Assembly (NCBI RefSeq): GCF_900291015.1
Contig: NZ_OLKL01000044.1
Location: forward strand, 52,502 to 116,501
Source of the DNA: Pseudomonas persica
Lineage (GTDB): Bacteria > Pseudomonadota > Gammaproteobacteria > Pseudomonadales > Pseudomonadaceae
Direction of reading: 5' to 3'
Length of the DNA stretch: 64,000 bases
This document shows positions 45,350 to 53,125 of the stretch, piece after piece. A program made the position numbers and the translations under genes. Positions within the stretch are counted from its first letter, which is position 1, and each line of letters begins with the position of its first letter. The notes under the pieces are model-generated. The model was given only the letters and a program-made list of their open reading frames with translations. It was not told the DNA's origin and did not search any database.

Positions 45350-46090
45350 TTAGCCGATTTGCAAAACCCGAGCCATGGCTTCGTCGCCTTCCTTGGCCGC
45401 GTTCATCATCTTCACGTGCAGTTCGAACTGGCGGGACAGCGCCAGTACCGAGGTCATTTCCTCGACAGCGTTGACATTGCTGCCTTCCAGGAAACCCGAC
45501 ACCACCCGCACATTGACGTCGGCGTCGGCCGGCTGGCCGTCGCGGGTATGGATCAGGCCATCCAGGCCCTTGGTCAGGCCTTTGGTATCGGGATTGACCA
45601 GCTTGATGCGGTCGACCTCGGCCATCACTCGTGGATCCTCGCCCATGGAGCGGATGCTGATGGTGCCATCGGCGCCGACTTCGACTTTCTGCTCAGGCGG
45701 AATCGCAATGGGGCCGCCGTTACCGATCACCGGCATACCGTTGCCTGCACGCAGCACACCGAGGGCATCGATGTTCAGGCTGCCGGTGCGTACATAGGCT
45801 TCGCTGCCATCGGGCGCCTGCACGGCGATGAAGCCTTTGCCGGTCACCGTCACATCCAGATCGCGGCCGGTTTCCACCATCGGCCCTTCGCTGAAGTCGG
45901 TGGCCGGGCGCTCGGTCATGGCAAAGGCACGCGCCGGAAAGCTGTCGCCGAACACCGGCATCGAGCGGGCCTGCTCCAGGTCTCGCTGAAAACCGTTAGT
46001 GGAAATGTTCGCCAGGTTGTTGGCGTGTGCCTTCTGCGCCAGCGCGTTCTGGCTGGCGCCGGTCATGGCCACGTAAAGCATCTTGTCCAC
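45350..46090 (-). CDS. flgF: Flagellar proximal rod protein FlgF
   Basis: Proximal rod subunit of 246 aa beginning VDKMLYVAMTGASQNALAQ (GTG read as Met). The GTG at 46088-46090 has GGAGG upstream and gives the family N-terminus. Longer frames to 46180 would run over the promoter region and lack family similarity. It carries HANNLANISTNGFQRD and ends with a VSGFLEGSNVNAVEEM-type C-terminal motif. First gene of flgFGHIJKL. Confidence 0.96.
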   Translation of the reverse strand: MDKMLYVAMTGASQNALAQKAHANNLANISTNGFQRDLEQARSMPVFGDSFPARAFAMTERPATDFSEGPMVETGRDLDVTVTGKGFIAVQAPDGSEAYVRTGSLNIDALGVLRAGNGMPVIGNGGPIAIPPEQKVEVGADGTISIRSMGEDPRVMAEVDRIKLVNPDTKGLTKGLDGLIHTRDGQPADADVNVRVVSGFLEGSNVNAVEEMTSVLALSRQFELHVKMMNAAKEGDEAMARVLQIG

Positions 46091-46149
46091 AGTCATCCTC
46101 CATTGCACTGGCGGTCGTTTGCCGCTCGCCGTTGCTATGCGAGCTACAA

Positions 46150-46166
46150 AGCAAGTTCCGAACCAA
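46150..46166 (-). promoter_or_regulatory. Candidate sigma54 promoter of flgFGHIJKL
   Basis: Minus strand TTGGTTCGGAACTTGCT: -24 TTGG and -12 TTGCT with 10 nt between GG and GC. The -24 element has TT in place of CA. It lies about 60 bp upstream of the flgF GTG, directly behind the hairpin at 46182-46204. Confidence 0.6.
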
Positions 46167-46181
46167 CTTTCCCGAATCATG

Positions 46182-46204
46182 AAAAAGCCCGTGGATACGG
46201 GCTT
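46182..46204 (-). terminator. Terminator upstream of the flgF promoter
   Basis: Minus strand AAGCCCGT-ATCC-ACGGGCTT followed by TTT: an 8-bp stem with T tail. It would stop flgE-side transcripts before the flgF promoter. A nearly identical hairpin stands in front of the flgB promoter (49672-49696). Confidence 0.8.
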
Positions 46205-46268
46205 GCAAGGGTGCCAGCGGCGTGCTGAACGCCGGTTATCCGGCGCTTGGTTGCCGATGGCGGCAAAC

Positions 46269-46378
46269 CTGTACCGGCCTCTTCGCGGGTAAACCCGCTC
46301 TCATAGAACTGCACATAACTCGTTGAATTAGCAGGGCCCCTGTGGGAGCGGGTTTACCCGCGAAGAGGCCGGTACAGG
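46269..46378. repeat. Inverted pair of P. putida-type REP elements
   Basis: Left copy 46269-46307 (GCTCTCATAG at its end instead of GCTCCCACAG) and right copy 46339-46378 near consensus. They lie between the small secreted-protein gene and flgF. Confidence 0.92.
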
Positions 46379-46383
46379 TTTAT

Positions 46384-46569
46384 TCAAGGCTCGCGGCAAG
46401 CGCCATTGCTGTAGGGCCCGGCAAACTTCTTCCAACCCTCCCCCGGCGGCCATTGCGAGCAGACCAGGCGCCCATCCACCTGGCTTTCCCAGCGCCACCA
46501 GGGCGCGGTACCAGCCTGAGCCTGGTACAGGCAGAAAGCAGCGATCAATGTGACAACCAGCCTTTTCAT
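46384..46569 (-). CDS. Small secreted protein, unknown function
   Basis: 61-residue precursor: a clear Sec signal peptide (MKRLVVTLIAAFCLYQAQA) followed by about 42 residues rich in Trp, Gly and Pro with two cysteines (LVCSQWPPGEG and SNGACREP) that could form a disulfide. GGAGGGG precedes the ATG at 46567-46569. It sits between flgE and flgF, 71 bp after flgE and next to a REP pair. Not a known flagellar component that I recognise. Periplasmic or extracellular location is inferred. Confidence 0.7.
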   Translation of the reverse strand: MKRLVVTLIAAFCLYQAQAGTAPWWRWESQVDGRLVCSQWPPGEGWKKFAGPYSNGACREP

Positions 46570-46639
46570 GACCCCTCCGGCAAAGACGACGAACCCCTTC
46601 ACGACAAAGGGGTTCGCCCACACACTCAGCCAGCGACCA

Positions 46640-47995
46640 TCAGGTCATCTGAATGATGGTCTGCATGATGGTACTTTCGGTCGAAATGGTCTTGGCGTTC
46701 GCCTGGTAGTTGCTCTGCGCCTTGATCAGCTCTACCAGCTCCTGCGTCAGGTTCACGTTCGAGCCCTCCAGCGCATTGGACTCGATGGCACCCAAGGTCC
46801 CGGTCTTCGGCGAATCGATGCCCGGAATGCCGGAAGTGAAGGTTTCGGTCCAGCGGGTACCACCGATCTGCTGCAGGCCCTGCTCGTTGGCAAAGCTGGC
46901 CAGGGCCACCTGGCCAATGGCGCGGGATTGCTGGTTGCTGAAGCTGGCGAACAGCACACCCGTCGAGTCAATGCTCAGGCTCGACAGAATACCGGTCGCG
47001 TAGCCGTCCTGGGACTGCGACATGCGCGCGGTCTCGGTGTTGTAGGAGGTGGTGCTGTTCATCGCCAGGCGCATGCCATCGGCGCTGCCCGCCGCACCAT
47101 TCGACCCCCAGTTGCCCGCAGAGTCTTCCACCGCCGGTACCCAGCCGGTCATGGTGAAGGTGTTGTTGTTCACTGTGAACGAAGCGCCTGCCGGGTGCCC
47201 GGTGTTATCGGCAGTCATGCCACTGACCGAGCCATCACTGTTGAAGCTGATGGTGCCGGTCAGCGGCACAGTGGAGGATGGGTCGAACGGGTTGCGCCCG
47301 TCCACCAGGGTGTACATGGTCCACTCATTGGTGCCAGTCTTGCGATAGAACTGCTCCATGGTGTGCTCGTTACCCTGGCTGTCGTACACCTTGGTCGGGA
47401 AAGACTTGGTGTAAGTCGTCTGATCGGCAGGATCGAACGGCAGGTTCGGCACCATCGCGCCAGTACCATCATCCACTTCCAGCGGGATATCGGCGGCCGA
47501 AGAGTTCAGGTTGATGCCCTGATCGATCAGGGACGTTGCCTTTGGCTGCAACGCCGACGTATCGATCTGCAGATCGGTCAACACGCCTCTCTGGATCTTG
47601 CCACTCGAGTCAGCGGCATAGCCCTGCAGGCGCAGCCCGTCCGAGGTAACCACGAAGTTGTCCTTGCTGGCCTGGAAAGCACCCGCACGGGTGTAGACAC
47701 GCGAGCCGTTGTCGGACAGCACGAAAAAGCCCTGCCCCTGAATCCCCATGTCCAGCACGTTGCCGGTGGTGTTGACGTCACCCTGGGTGAACTGCTGGGA
47801 AACGGCCGCCAGGCGCACACCGTTACCCACCTGGTTCTTGCCCACGCCCAGGCGGTTGGAGCCTGCGTAGACATCGGCGAACTCGGCACGCGACGACTTG
47901 AAGCCGTTGGTGTTGACGTTGGCGATGTTGTTGCCGGTGACATCCAGCTGCTTGTTTGCTGCGTACAGACCGCTAAGGCCGATATTGAAAGACAT
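46640..47995 (-). CDS. flgE: Flagellar hook protein FlgE
   Basis: Hook subunit of 451 aa. N-terminal MSFNIGLSGLYAANKQLDVT and GNNIANVNTNGFKSSRAEF motifs and the C-terminal NVNLTQELVELIKAQSNYQA motif are canonical. It lies 31 bp after flgD. Confidence 0.97.
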   Translation of the reverse strand: MSFNIGLSGLYAANKQLDVTGNNIANVNTNGFKSSRAEFADVYAGSNRLGVGKNQVGNGVRLAAVSQQFTQGDVNTTGNVLDMGIQGQGFFVLSDNGSRVYTRAGAFQASKDNFVVTSDGLRLQGYAADSSGKIQRGVLTDLQIDTSALQPKATSLIDQGINLNSSAADIPLEVDDGTGAMVPNLPFDPADQTTYTKSFPTKVYDSQGNEHTMEQFYRKTGTNEWTMYTLVDGRNPFDPSSTVPLTGTISFNSDGSVSGMTADNTGHPAGASFTVNNNTFTMTGWVPAVEDSAGNWGSNGAAGSADGMRLAMNSTTSYNTETARMSQSQDGYATGILSSLSIDSTGVLFASFSNQQSRAIGQVALASFANEQGLQQIGGTRWTETFTSGIPGIDSPKTGTLGAIESNALEGSNVNLTQELVELIKAQSNYQANAKTISTESTIMQTIIQMT

Positions 47996-48026
47996 GAATT
48001 CGCTCCTTTTGCCGCACTAGCGGGCC

Positions 48027-48731
48027 TTAGATACCGATGGTTTGCACGTCGGACAGGGAAACCTTGCCAACCCCGGCCAGGTTGAGGACCATTTCGCCGC
48101 CGGCACTGAAGCTGACGCTGGTCACCTTGGCTGGCAACAGCGTGTTCATCTGCACCGACTTGCCATCCACCGTGGTGCTGGCGGTGAAGGTATAGGTGCC
48201 AGGGTCGACTTTCTCGCCGCTGTTGTTGGTACCGTCCCAGATGAAATCGGCGTAACCGGCTTTCTGTTCGCCCAGTTCGATGGTCTTGACGGTATTGCCG
48301 TCCTTGTCCTTGATGGTGATTTTCGCTTCGCCGATGGCTTGCGGCACCACGAACTGCGCGTTGAAGCTTTCGGCGGTGTCGACCACCGCCTTGTCGTTCT
48401 GCACCACCACCGAGCGCCCGACCAGCGACGACGCTTGCAGGGCCTGGGACGAGGCCATGGAGCCGGTAATGGCATTGACCGATTCGTTCAGCGAGGTAAT
48501 GCCTTCCAGGCTGCTGAACTGCGCCAACTGGGCAACGAACTCACCGTTATCCTGTGGGTCCAGCGGGTTCTGGTGCTGCATCTGGGTGACCAGCAACTGC
48601 AGGAAAGCATCCTTGCCGAGCGAGTCGTTGCCGGTCTTGGATGCAGTGTCCGTGGTCTTTTTCGTGGGCGCACCCACCCCGGAAGCCGTGAGCACTTCAT
48701 TGAGGTTCACGCCGGTAGTATCGATTGCCAT
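48027..48731 (-). CDS. flgD: Flagellar hook assembly/cap protein FlgD
   Basis: Hook scaffolding protein. The 234-residue product has the conserved N-terminal export and capping segment (LGKDAFLQLLVTQMQHQNPL) and a C-terminal FlgD Ig-like domain (AGYADFIWDGTNNSGEKVDP). It follows flgC by 15 bp. Confidence 0.97.
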   Translation of the reverse strand: MAIDTTGVNLNEVLTASGVGAPTKKTTDTASKTGNDSLGKDAFLQLLVTQMQHQNPLDPQDNGEFVAQLAQFSSLEGITSLNESVNAITGSMASSQALQASSLVGRSVVVQNDKAVVDTAESFNAQFVVPQAIGEAKITIKDKDGNTVKTIELGEQKAGYADFIWDGTNNSGEKVDPGTYTFTASTTVDGKSVQMNTLLPAKVTSVSFSAGGEMVLNLAGVGKVSLSDVQTIGI

Positions 48732-48746
48732 GGTCTGGTTTCCTTA

Positions 48747-49190
48747 TCACTGACCGAGGGTCAGGACCTTCTGCATCATGCTCTTGGCCGTGTTCATCAG
48801 CTCGGCGTTGGTCTGGAACGCACGGCTGGCGGAGATCATGTCGGCCATCTCCTCGACCACGTTGACGTTCGGGTAGTAGACGTAGCCGTCCTTGTTCGCC
48901 GCCGGATGGTTGGGCTCGTAACGGGCTTCCAGGGTGCTCTGGTCCTCGACGATGCCTTTTACCTGTACGCCCTGCCCTGCCTCGCCCTGGTCTTCGAACA
49001 GCGACTGGCTGCTACCGGCCTGGGCATTCTGGAAGGTGGTGGCGAACACCGGGTGGCGGGCGCGGTAAGTCTGGTCGATGCTCGAGGACACGGTCTCGGC
49101 GTTGGCGATGTTGGAAGCAACGGTGTTCAGGCGCGTGCTCTGCGCACTCATGCCGCTACCGGCAATGTTGAAGACACTGGAAAGGGACAT
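48747..49190 (-). CDS. flgC: Flagellar proximal rod protein FlgC
   Basis: Proximal rod protein of 147 aa starting MSLSSVFNIAGSGMSAQ. It contains the conserved VASNIANAETVSS and VNVVEEMADMISASRAFQTN motifs. An ATG two codons upstream (49196) overlaps the flgB stop as ATGA. The second ATG has better spacing to GGGGAG and fits family N-termini. Confidence 0.96.
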   Translation of the reverse strand: MSLSSVFNIAGSGMSAQSTRLNTVASNIANAETVSSSIDQTYRARHPVFATTFQNAQAGSSQSLFEDQGEAGQGVQVKGIVEDQSTLEARYEPNHPAANKDGYVYYPNVNVVEEMADMISASRAFQTNAELMNTAKSMMQKVLTLGQ

Positions 49191-49192
49191 GG

Positions 49193-49603
49193 TCATTCTC
49201 CCCGCAGGGCCGAAACCAGCCCTTTGAATTTACTGTTGAGCAAGGTGAAGCTGGCCTGGAAGCCGACGGCGTTTTCGGTGTAGTTCGATTGCTCGATCTG
49301 CGCATCCACGGTGTTCTGGTCGATCGAAGGCTGCAGCGGCGTGCGGTACTTGAGCGTATCGTCAGCGGCGATAGCGAGGCCTTCGGCTTCGATGTGCCGG
49401 CTGTTGGTACGGTCCATGGCGAAGCGACCGCCCTGCTGCTTGCTGGTTTCGGCGGCGAGCACCGAAGAAAAGTCCATGTCACGCGCCTTGTAGTTGGGCG
49501 TGTCGGCGTTGGCGATGTTGTTGGCCAGCACTTCGGCGCGCTGGGCGCGGAAGCCCAGGGCCTTTTCGTGGATACCAAGCGCCTTGTCGAAGCTGATGCT
49601 CAT
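49193..49603 (-). CDS. flgB: Flagellar proximal rod protein FlgB
   Basis: Proximal rod protein of 136 aa starting MSISFDKALGIHEKALG, with NNIANADTPNYKARDM typical of FlgB. It is the first gene of flgBCDE. The frame is open farther upstream but that would cross the sigma54 promoter, so the ATG at 49601-49603 is used. Confidence 0.96.
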   Translation of the reverse strand: MSISFDKALGIHEKALGFRAQRAEVLANNIANADTPNYKARDMDFSSVLAAETSKQQGGRFAMDRTNSRHIEAEGLAIAADDTLKYRTPLQPSIDQNTVDAQIEQSNYTENAVGFQASFTLLNSKFKGLVSALRGE

Positions 49604-49650
49604 GTCGGGGAAACCTTCGGAGGTTGACCGGAATATCGTTGGGCAAGGTA

Positions 49651-49669
49651 TAGCAAGGGCTATGCCAAC
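49651..49669 (-). promoter_or_regulatory. Sigma54 promoter of flgBCDE
   Basis: Minus strand TTGGCATAGCCCTTGCTA: TTGGCAT and TTGCT with 10 nt between GG and GC, about 50 bp upstream of the flgB ATG. FleR/RpoN control of flgBCDE is known in P. aeruginosa. The 354-bp gap 49604-49957 holds this promoter, a hairpin, a REP pair and the cheR terminator, with no gene. Confidence 0.82.
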
Positions 49670-49671
49670 CA

Positions 49672-49696
49672 AGGAAAAGCCCGGAAATACGGGCTT
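49672..49696 (-). terminator. Hairpin upstream of the flgB promoter
   Basis: Minus strand AAGCCCG-TATTTC-CGGGCTT followed by TTCCTT: a 7-bp stem. It begins 2 bp behind the sigma54 site and would insulate flgB from cheR-side transcription. It matches the hairpin in front of flgF. Confidence 0.7.
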
Positions 49697-49820
49697 GCAG
49701 GGCGCAGTGCTGTCAGAGTGCTGCCAGAAAAGCGGCAAAGGCCTTCCGCCTTCGACCGCGAAAGCGGCAATTGGCGGGCGGCAAAAGCGGCAACACAAAA
49801 AATTGACGTCAGTATTTCCT

Positions 49821-49917
49821 ATAGCGGCCTCTTCGCGGGTAAACCCGGCCCCACAGATACGGCGCCGATCTTGAACCCCGTGGGAGCGGGTTCACCCGCG
49901 AAGAGGCCGGCACAGGC
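49821..49917. repeat. Inverted pair of P. putida-type REP elements
   Basis: Left copy 49821-49857 (diverged: ACCCGGCCCCACAG) and right copy 49878-49917 (GCGGGTTCACCCGC core). They lie between cheR and flgB. Confidence 0.9.
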
Positions 49918-49921
49918 AAAC

Positions 49922-49953
49922 AAAAAGGCCGGCAACTTTCGCTGCCGGCCTTT
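49922..49953 (-). terminator. Rho-independent terminator of cheVR
   Basis: Minus strand AAAGGCCGGCA-GCGAAAGT-TGCCGGCCTTT with a T-rich tail, 5 bp after the cheR stop. An 11-bp stem and both-strand A/T tails make it potentially bidirectional. Confidence 0.9.
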
Positions 49954-49957
49954 GTGC

Positions 49958-50785
49958 TTACTTGGCCTGGTAGATGATCCCCGGGTTGCACTGCACCATC
50001 TGGTAGTGGTCCGGCAGCCCGTTCAGCGCCTCCGAAGCACCAAGGAACAGATACCCGCCCGGCTTCAAGGTACTGTGAATGCGCAACAGGATGTCCTTCT
50101 TCACCTGCGCCGAGAAGTAGATCAGCACGTTGCGGCAGAACACCACGTCGAACTTGCCCAGGCTGGCATAGCTGTCGAGCAGGTTGAACGAGCGGAACTC
50201 GACACGGCTGCGAATCGCCGGCTTGACCGCCCAGCGCCCCGCCCCCTTGGTGTCGAAGTAGCGCTGCAGGCGCTCCTGGGACAAGCCACGCGCGATGGCC
50301 AGGCTGTCGTACTCGCCGGTCTTGCAGTTGGTCAGCATGGTGCCGGACAGGTCGGTGGCAACGATCTGCGCCCCCATCTTCAACTGGCCGAGGTTGCTGC
50401 GCTCGAACTCGTCGATGGCCATCGAGATGGAGTACGGCTCCTGCCCCGACGAACAGGCCGCCGACCACATGCGCAGGCGCTGGCCGGGGTTGCTGCGGAT
50501 GAACTCGGGGATGACCTTGTTCTTCAGCACCTCGAACGGATAGGTATCGCGAAACCACAGGGTCTCGTTGGTGGTCATGGCATCGACCACCTGCTCGCGC
50601 AAGCCGCCACGCGGCTGGGCCTGGATGCGCTGCACCAGCTCGCCCAGGCTCTTGATGCCCTGTTGCTCCATCAGCTTGTTGAGACGGCTGGAAACCAGGT
50701 ACTGCTTATTCTCGCCAAGCAGGATGCCACAGGCCTTCTCCAGGAAGACCCGGAACTGTTCGAAATCCAAATTACCCGTAGACAC
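49958..50785 (-). CDS. cheR: Chemotaxis protein methyltransferase CheR
   Basis: SAM-dependent methyltransferase that methylates glutamates of chemoreceptors. The 275 residues have an N-terminal helical domain (FEQFRVFLEKACGILLGENK) and the catalytic domain with RMWSAACSSGQEPYSISMA. It starts with GTG (50783-50785), with GAGG eight bases upstream, 52 bp after cheV. The gap contains a GC hairpin at 50811-50832. Confidence 0.96.
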   Translation of the reverse strand: MSTGNLDFEQFRVFLEKACGILLGENKQYLVSSRLNKLMEQQGIKSLGELVQRIQAQPRGGLREQVVDAMTTNETLWFRDTYPFEVLKNKVIPEFIRSNPGQRLRMWSAACSSGQEPYSISMAIDEFERSNLGQLKMGAQIVATDLSGTMLTNCKTGEYDSLAIARGLSQERLQRYFDTKGAGRWAVKPAIRSRVEFRSFNLLDSYASLGKFDVVFCRNVLIYFSAQVKKDILLRIHSTLKPGGYLFLGASEALNGLPDHYQMVQCNPGIIYQAK

Positions 50786-50837
50786 TACTGCCGCCTCTTT
50801 TCAATCACTGGTGCCGGGGGGCCTGCCCCCGGCTGCT

Positions 50838-51767
50838 TCAATGCGTTGCCTTGATCCGGTCGACCACCCGCCGGGCCAGGTCGTCCGGCTTGAACTTGGC
50901 CAGGAAGTCATCAGCACCGACCTTCTTGACCATCGCCTGGTTGAACACCCCGGAAAGCGAAGTATGCAGGCAGATGTGCAATTTTTGCATGCGCGGATCG
51001 CTGCGGATCTCTGCGGTTAGCGTATAGCCGTCCATTTCCGGCATTTCAATGTCCGAGATCATCATCAGGAACTCTTCTTCCGGCTTCTTGCCCTCGTCCA
51101 CCAACTGGCGCAGGTAGTCCAGGGCCTGACGGCCGTCATTGAGCGCCACCACCTCGACTCCCACGGTCTGCAGGCAGCGACTGACCTGCTTGCGTGCCAC
51201 CGACGAATCGTCGACGGTGAGCACCCGCAGCAGCACGGCCTTGTCCTGCACCTCGGCATCGATCACGCCGGCCGACACCGACTCGGACGACGGCGCCACT
51301 TCAGCCAGCACCTTCTCCACATCGATGATCTCGACCATGCGGTTGTCCACACGGGTGACCGCAGTCAGGTAGTGGTCACGGCCGGTGCCCTTGGGTGGTG
51401 GATGGATCTCTTCCCAGTTCATGTTGACGATGCGCTCCACCGAGTGCACCAGGAAACCCTGGGTCTTGGTGTTGTACTCGGTGATGATCACGAAGCTGTT
51501 GCGCGTGTCTTCCTGCAGCGGCCGCAACCCGGTGGCCATCGACAAGTCGAGGATCGGGATGGTCGCCCCGCGAATATTGGCGACACCGCGCACCACCGGG
51601 TGCGCCTTGGGCAGCAGGGTCAGTGCAGGGCATTGCAGCACTTCCCTGACCTTGAATACGTTGATGCCGTAAAGCTGTTCACCATTGAGGCGGAACAGCA
51701 GCAATTCCAGGCGATTCTGCCCTACCAGCTGCGTGCGCTGGTTGACCGAATCCATAACACCTGCCAT
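50838..51767 (-). CDS. cheV: Chemotaxis coupling protein CheV
   Basis: Hybrid adaptor: an N-terminal CheW-like domain (LLFRLNGEQLYGINVFKVREV, residues about 24-160) and a C-terminal receiver domain with phospho-acceptor Asp near 239 in MISDIEMPEMDGY. It couples receptors to CheA and may act as a phosphate sink. GGAG precedes the ATG at 51765-51767. It is divergent from flgA and shares its promoter region. Confidence 0.95.
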   Translation of the reverse strand: MAGVMDSVNQRTQLVGQNRLELLLFRLNGEQLYGINVFKVREVLQCPALTLLPKAHPVVRGVANIRGATIPILDLSMATGLRPLQEDTRNSFVIITEYNTKTQGFLVHSVERIVNMNWEEIHPPPKGTGRDHYLTAVTRVDNRMVEIIDVEKVLAEVAPSSESVSAGVIDAEVQDKAVLLRVLTVDDSSVARKQVSRCLQTVGVEVVALNDGRQALDYLRQLVDEGKKPEEEFLMMISDIEMPEMDGYTLTAEIRSDPRMQKLHICLHTSLSGVFNQAMVKKVGADDFLAKFKPDDLARRVVDRIKATH

Positions 51768-51812
51768 GCCAGACTCCTTTATGTTTCAGCCTTTCGTTGC
51801 AACTCAGGTAGA

Positions 51813-51839
51813 GAGTCGGCACGGGCTTTGCTTTTTTGA
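51813..51839 (-). promoter_or_regulatory. Candidate sigma28 promoter of cheV
   Basis: Minus strand TCAAAAAA, 11 nt, GCCGACTC, compared with FliA consensus TAAAGTTT/TCAAGTTT-N11-GCCGATAA: exact spacing, the GCCGA half intact. It lies about 45 bp before the cheV ATG. The P. aeruginosa cheVR genes are FliA-dependent, which fits. It overlaps the flgA sigma54 site on the other strand. Confidence 0.55.
51817..51832 (+). promoter_or_regulatory. Sigma54 promoter of flgA
   Basis: Plus strand CGGCACGGGCTTTGCT: GGCACGG and TTGCT with 10 nt between GG and GC. The predicted transcription start, 12 bp after the GC, falls about 2 nt before the flgA ATG (51845). flgA is a FleQ/RpoN class II gene in P. aeruginosa. 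Confidence 0.75.
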
Positions 51840-51844
51840 GCGCC

Positions 51845-52597
51845 ATGTACACGAAAACGACATTTTCCCGACGATTGACGCGCCTGCTGACTGGCTCGCT
51901 GGCCATGCTGTGCCTGCTGGTGCCCGGCGTTCGCACGGTAGCGGACGCGTTCACCTTGCCTGAACAGCTTATCGGTGTCACCCAAGGGTTTCTTGAATTC
52001 AGCGTCGAAGATTACCTGGCCACCACCCAGACCGCCGGCCGCTACGAAATCCAGGTCAACCCGCTGGACCCGCGCCTGCACATGCCGCTGTGCAGCCAGC
52101 AACTGGACGCCTCGCTGGAAAGCCCGGCCCAGCCGTTGGGCCGCGTCACGGTAAAGGTGCGCTGCGAAGGCAGCGCCCCGTGGACCGTGTTCGTGCCGGC
52201 CACCGTGCGGCTGTTCCGCGAGGTGGTGGTGGTGACCCGGCCGCTCAGGCGCGACAACGTGGTGGGCGCAGGCGACGTTGCCTTGCGCGAGCGCGATGTC
52301 GGCACCCTGGGCCAAGGCTTTTTGACCGAACTGGAGCAGGCAGTAGGCATGAAGATGCTGCGCCCCACAGTGATCGACCAGGTACTCACCCCGCAACACC
52401 TGGAACAGGCCGAGGTGGTGCGCAAGGGCGACCACGTGGTGATCATCGCCCGCAGTGGCAGCCTGAGCGTACGCATGCCCGGCGAAGCCCTGAGCAAGGG
52501 CGGCCTGAGCGAGCAGATCCGGGTGCGCAACCTCAATTCCAAACGGGTGGTCAAGGCCCGGGTGACCGGCCCCGGTCAGGTCGAGGTCAGTATGTAG
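51845..52597 (+). CDS. flgA: Flagellar P-ring assembly chaperone FlgA
   Basis: Periplasmic chaperone for FlgI polymerisation. The 250-residue precursor has a signal peptide (MYTKTTFSRRLTRLLTGSLA, then MLCLLVPGVRTVADA), an N-terminal domain with a Cys pair, and the C-terminal SAF-type domain (VVVVTRPLRRDNVVGAGDV ... GPGQVEVSM). A TTG three codons upstream is also open, but it would lie before the predicted transcription start. The next internal ATG is at 51904. The 164 bp to flgM hold the flgM promoter. Confidence 0.93.
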   Translation: MYTKTTFSRRLTRLLTGSLAMLCLLVPGVRTVADAFTLPEQLIGVTQGFLEFSVEDYLATTQTAGRYEIQVNPLDPRLHMPLCSQQLDASLESPAQPLGRVTVKVRCEGSAPWTVFVPATVRLFREVVVVTRPLRRDNVVGAGDVALRERDVGTLGQGFLTELEQAVGMKMLRPTVIDQVLTPQHLEQAEVVRKGDHVVIIARSGSLSVRMPGEALSKGGLSEQIRVRNLNSKRVVKARVTGPGQVEVSM

Positions 52598-52698
52598 CCA
52601 GCCCATGGATTTGCGCTGGCGGTGAGCAACCGCTTTTCCTAAACTGTGTCAGACAACGGGTTCGCGAGCTTGCTGACAGACGGCAATGCATTTGTGCC

Positions 52699-52725
52699 TA
52701 AAGTTTCTTTCGGATTGGCCGAAAA
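52699..52725 (+). promoter_or_regulatory. Sigma28 (FliA) promoter of flgMN
   Basis: TAAAGTTT, 11 nt, GCCGAAAA: the -35 is perfect, spacing exact, and the -10 differs from GCCGATAA at one base. It lies 36 bp before the flgM ATG. FliA-driven flgM gives the usual anti-sigma feedback. Confidence 0.88.
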
Positions 52726-52761
52726 CAAGGCAAGCGTCCAAATACCCAGAGGTTTCTGATC

Positions 52762-53076
52762 ATGGTCATCGACTTCAGTCGTTTGAATAACTCTCCGTCC
52801 GTCACGGGCGGCGTGCGCGGCAACACCGCGCCCGGCAGCGCCGAAAAACCGGCAGCCAGCCAGGAAGCGGCAACCGCCACCAACGCCAGCGGAGAAGCGG
52901 TACACCTCAGCCAAGAGGCCCAGCAGTTGCAGAAGATCAGCGACAAGCTGCGCGACGAGCCGGTGGTCAACAGTGCCCGTGTGGCCCAGTTGAAACAGGC
53001 AATCGCCGACGGCAGCTACCAGGTCGATGCCGGCCGGGTCGCCAGCAAACTGCTCGATTTAGAAGCCCAGCGCTGA
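52762..53076 (+). CDS. flgM: Anti-sigma28 factor FlgM
   Basis: Binds FliA and is exported on hook completion, releasing late gene expression. The 104-residue protein has an unstructured N-terminus (MVIDFSRLNNSPSVTGGVRG) and the helical FliA-binding C-terminal half (VNSARVAQLKQAIADGSYQV, then DAGRVASKLLDLE). AGAGG precedes the ATG. Confidence 0.96.
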   Translation: MVIDFSRLNNSPSVTGGVRGNTAPGSAEKPAASQEAATATNASGEAVHLSQEAQQLQKISDKLRDEPVVNSARVAQLKQAIADGSYQVDAGRVASKLLDLEAQR

Positions 53077-53125
53077 CCGTTCGGCGCGCTGACTTCACGG
53101 ACGCCAGAAAAGCCAAGAGTTAGCC

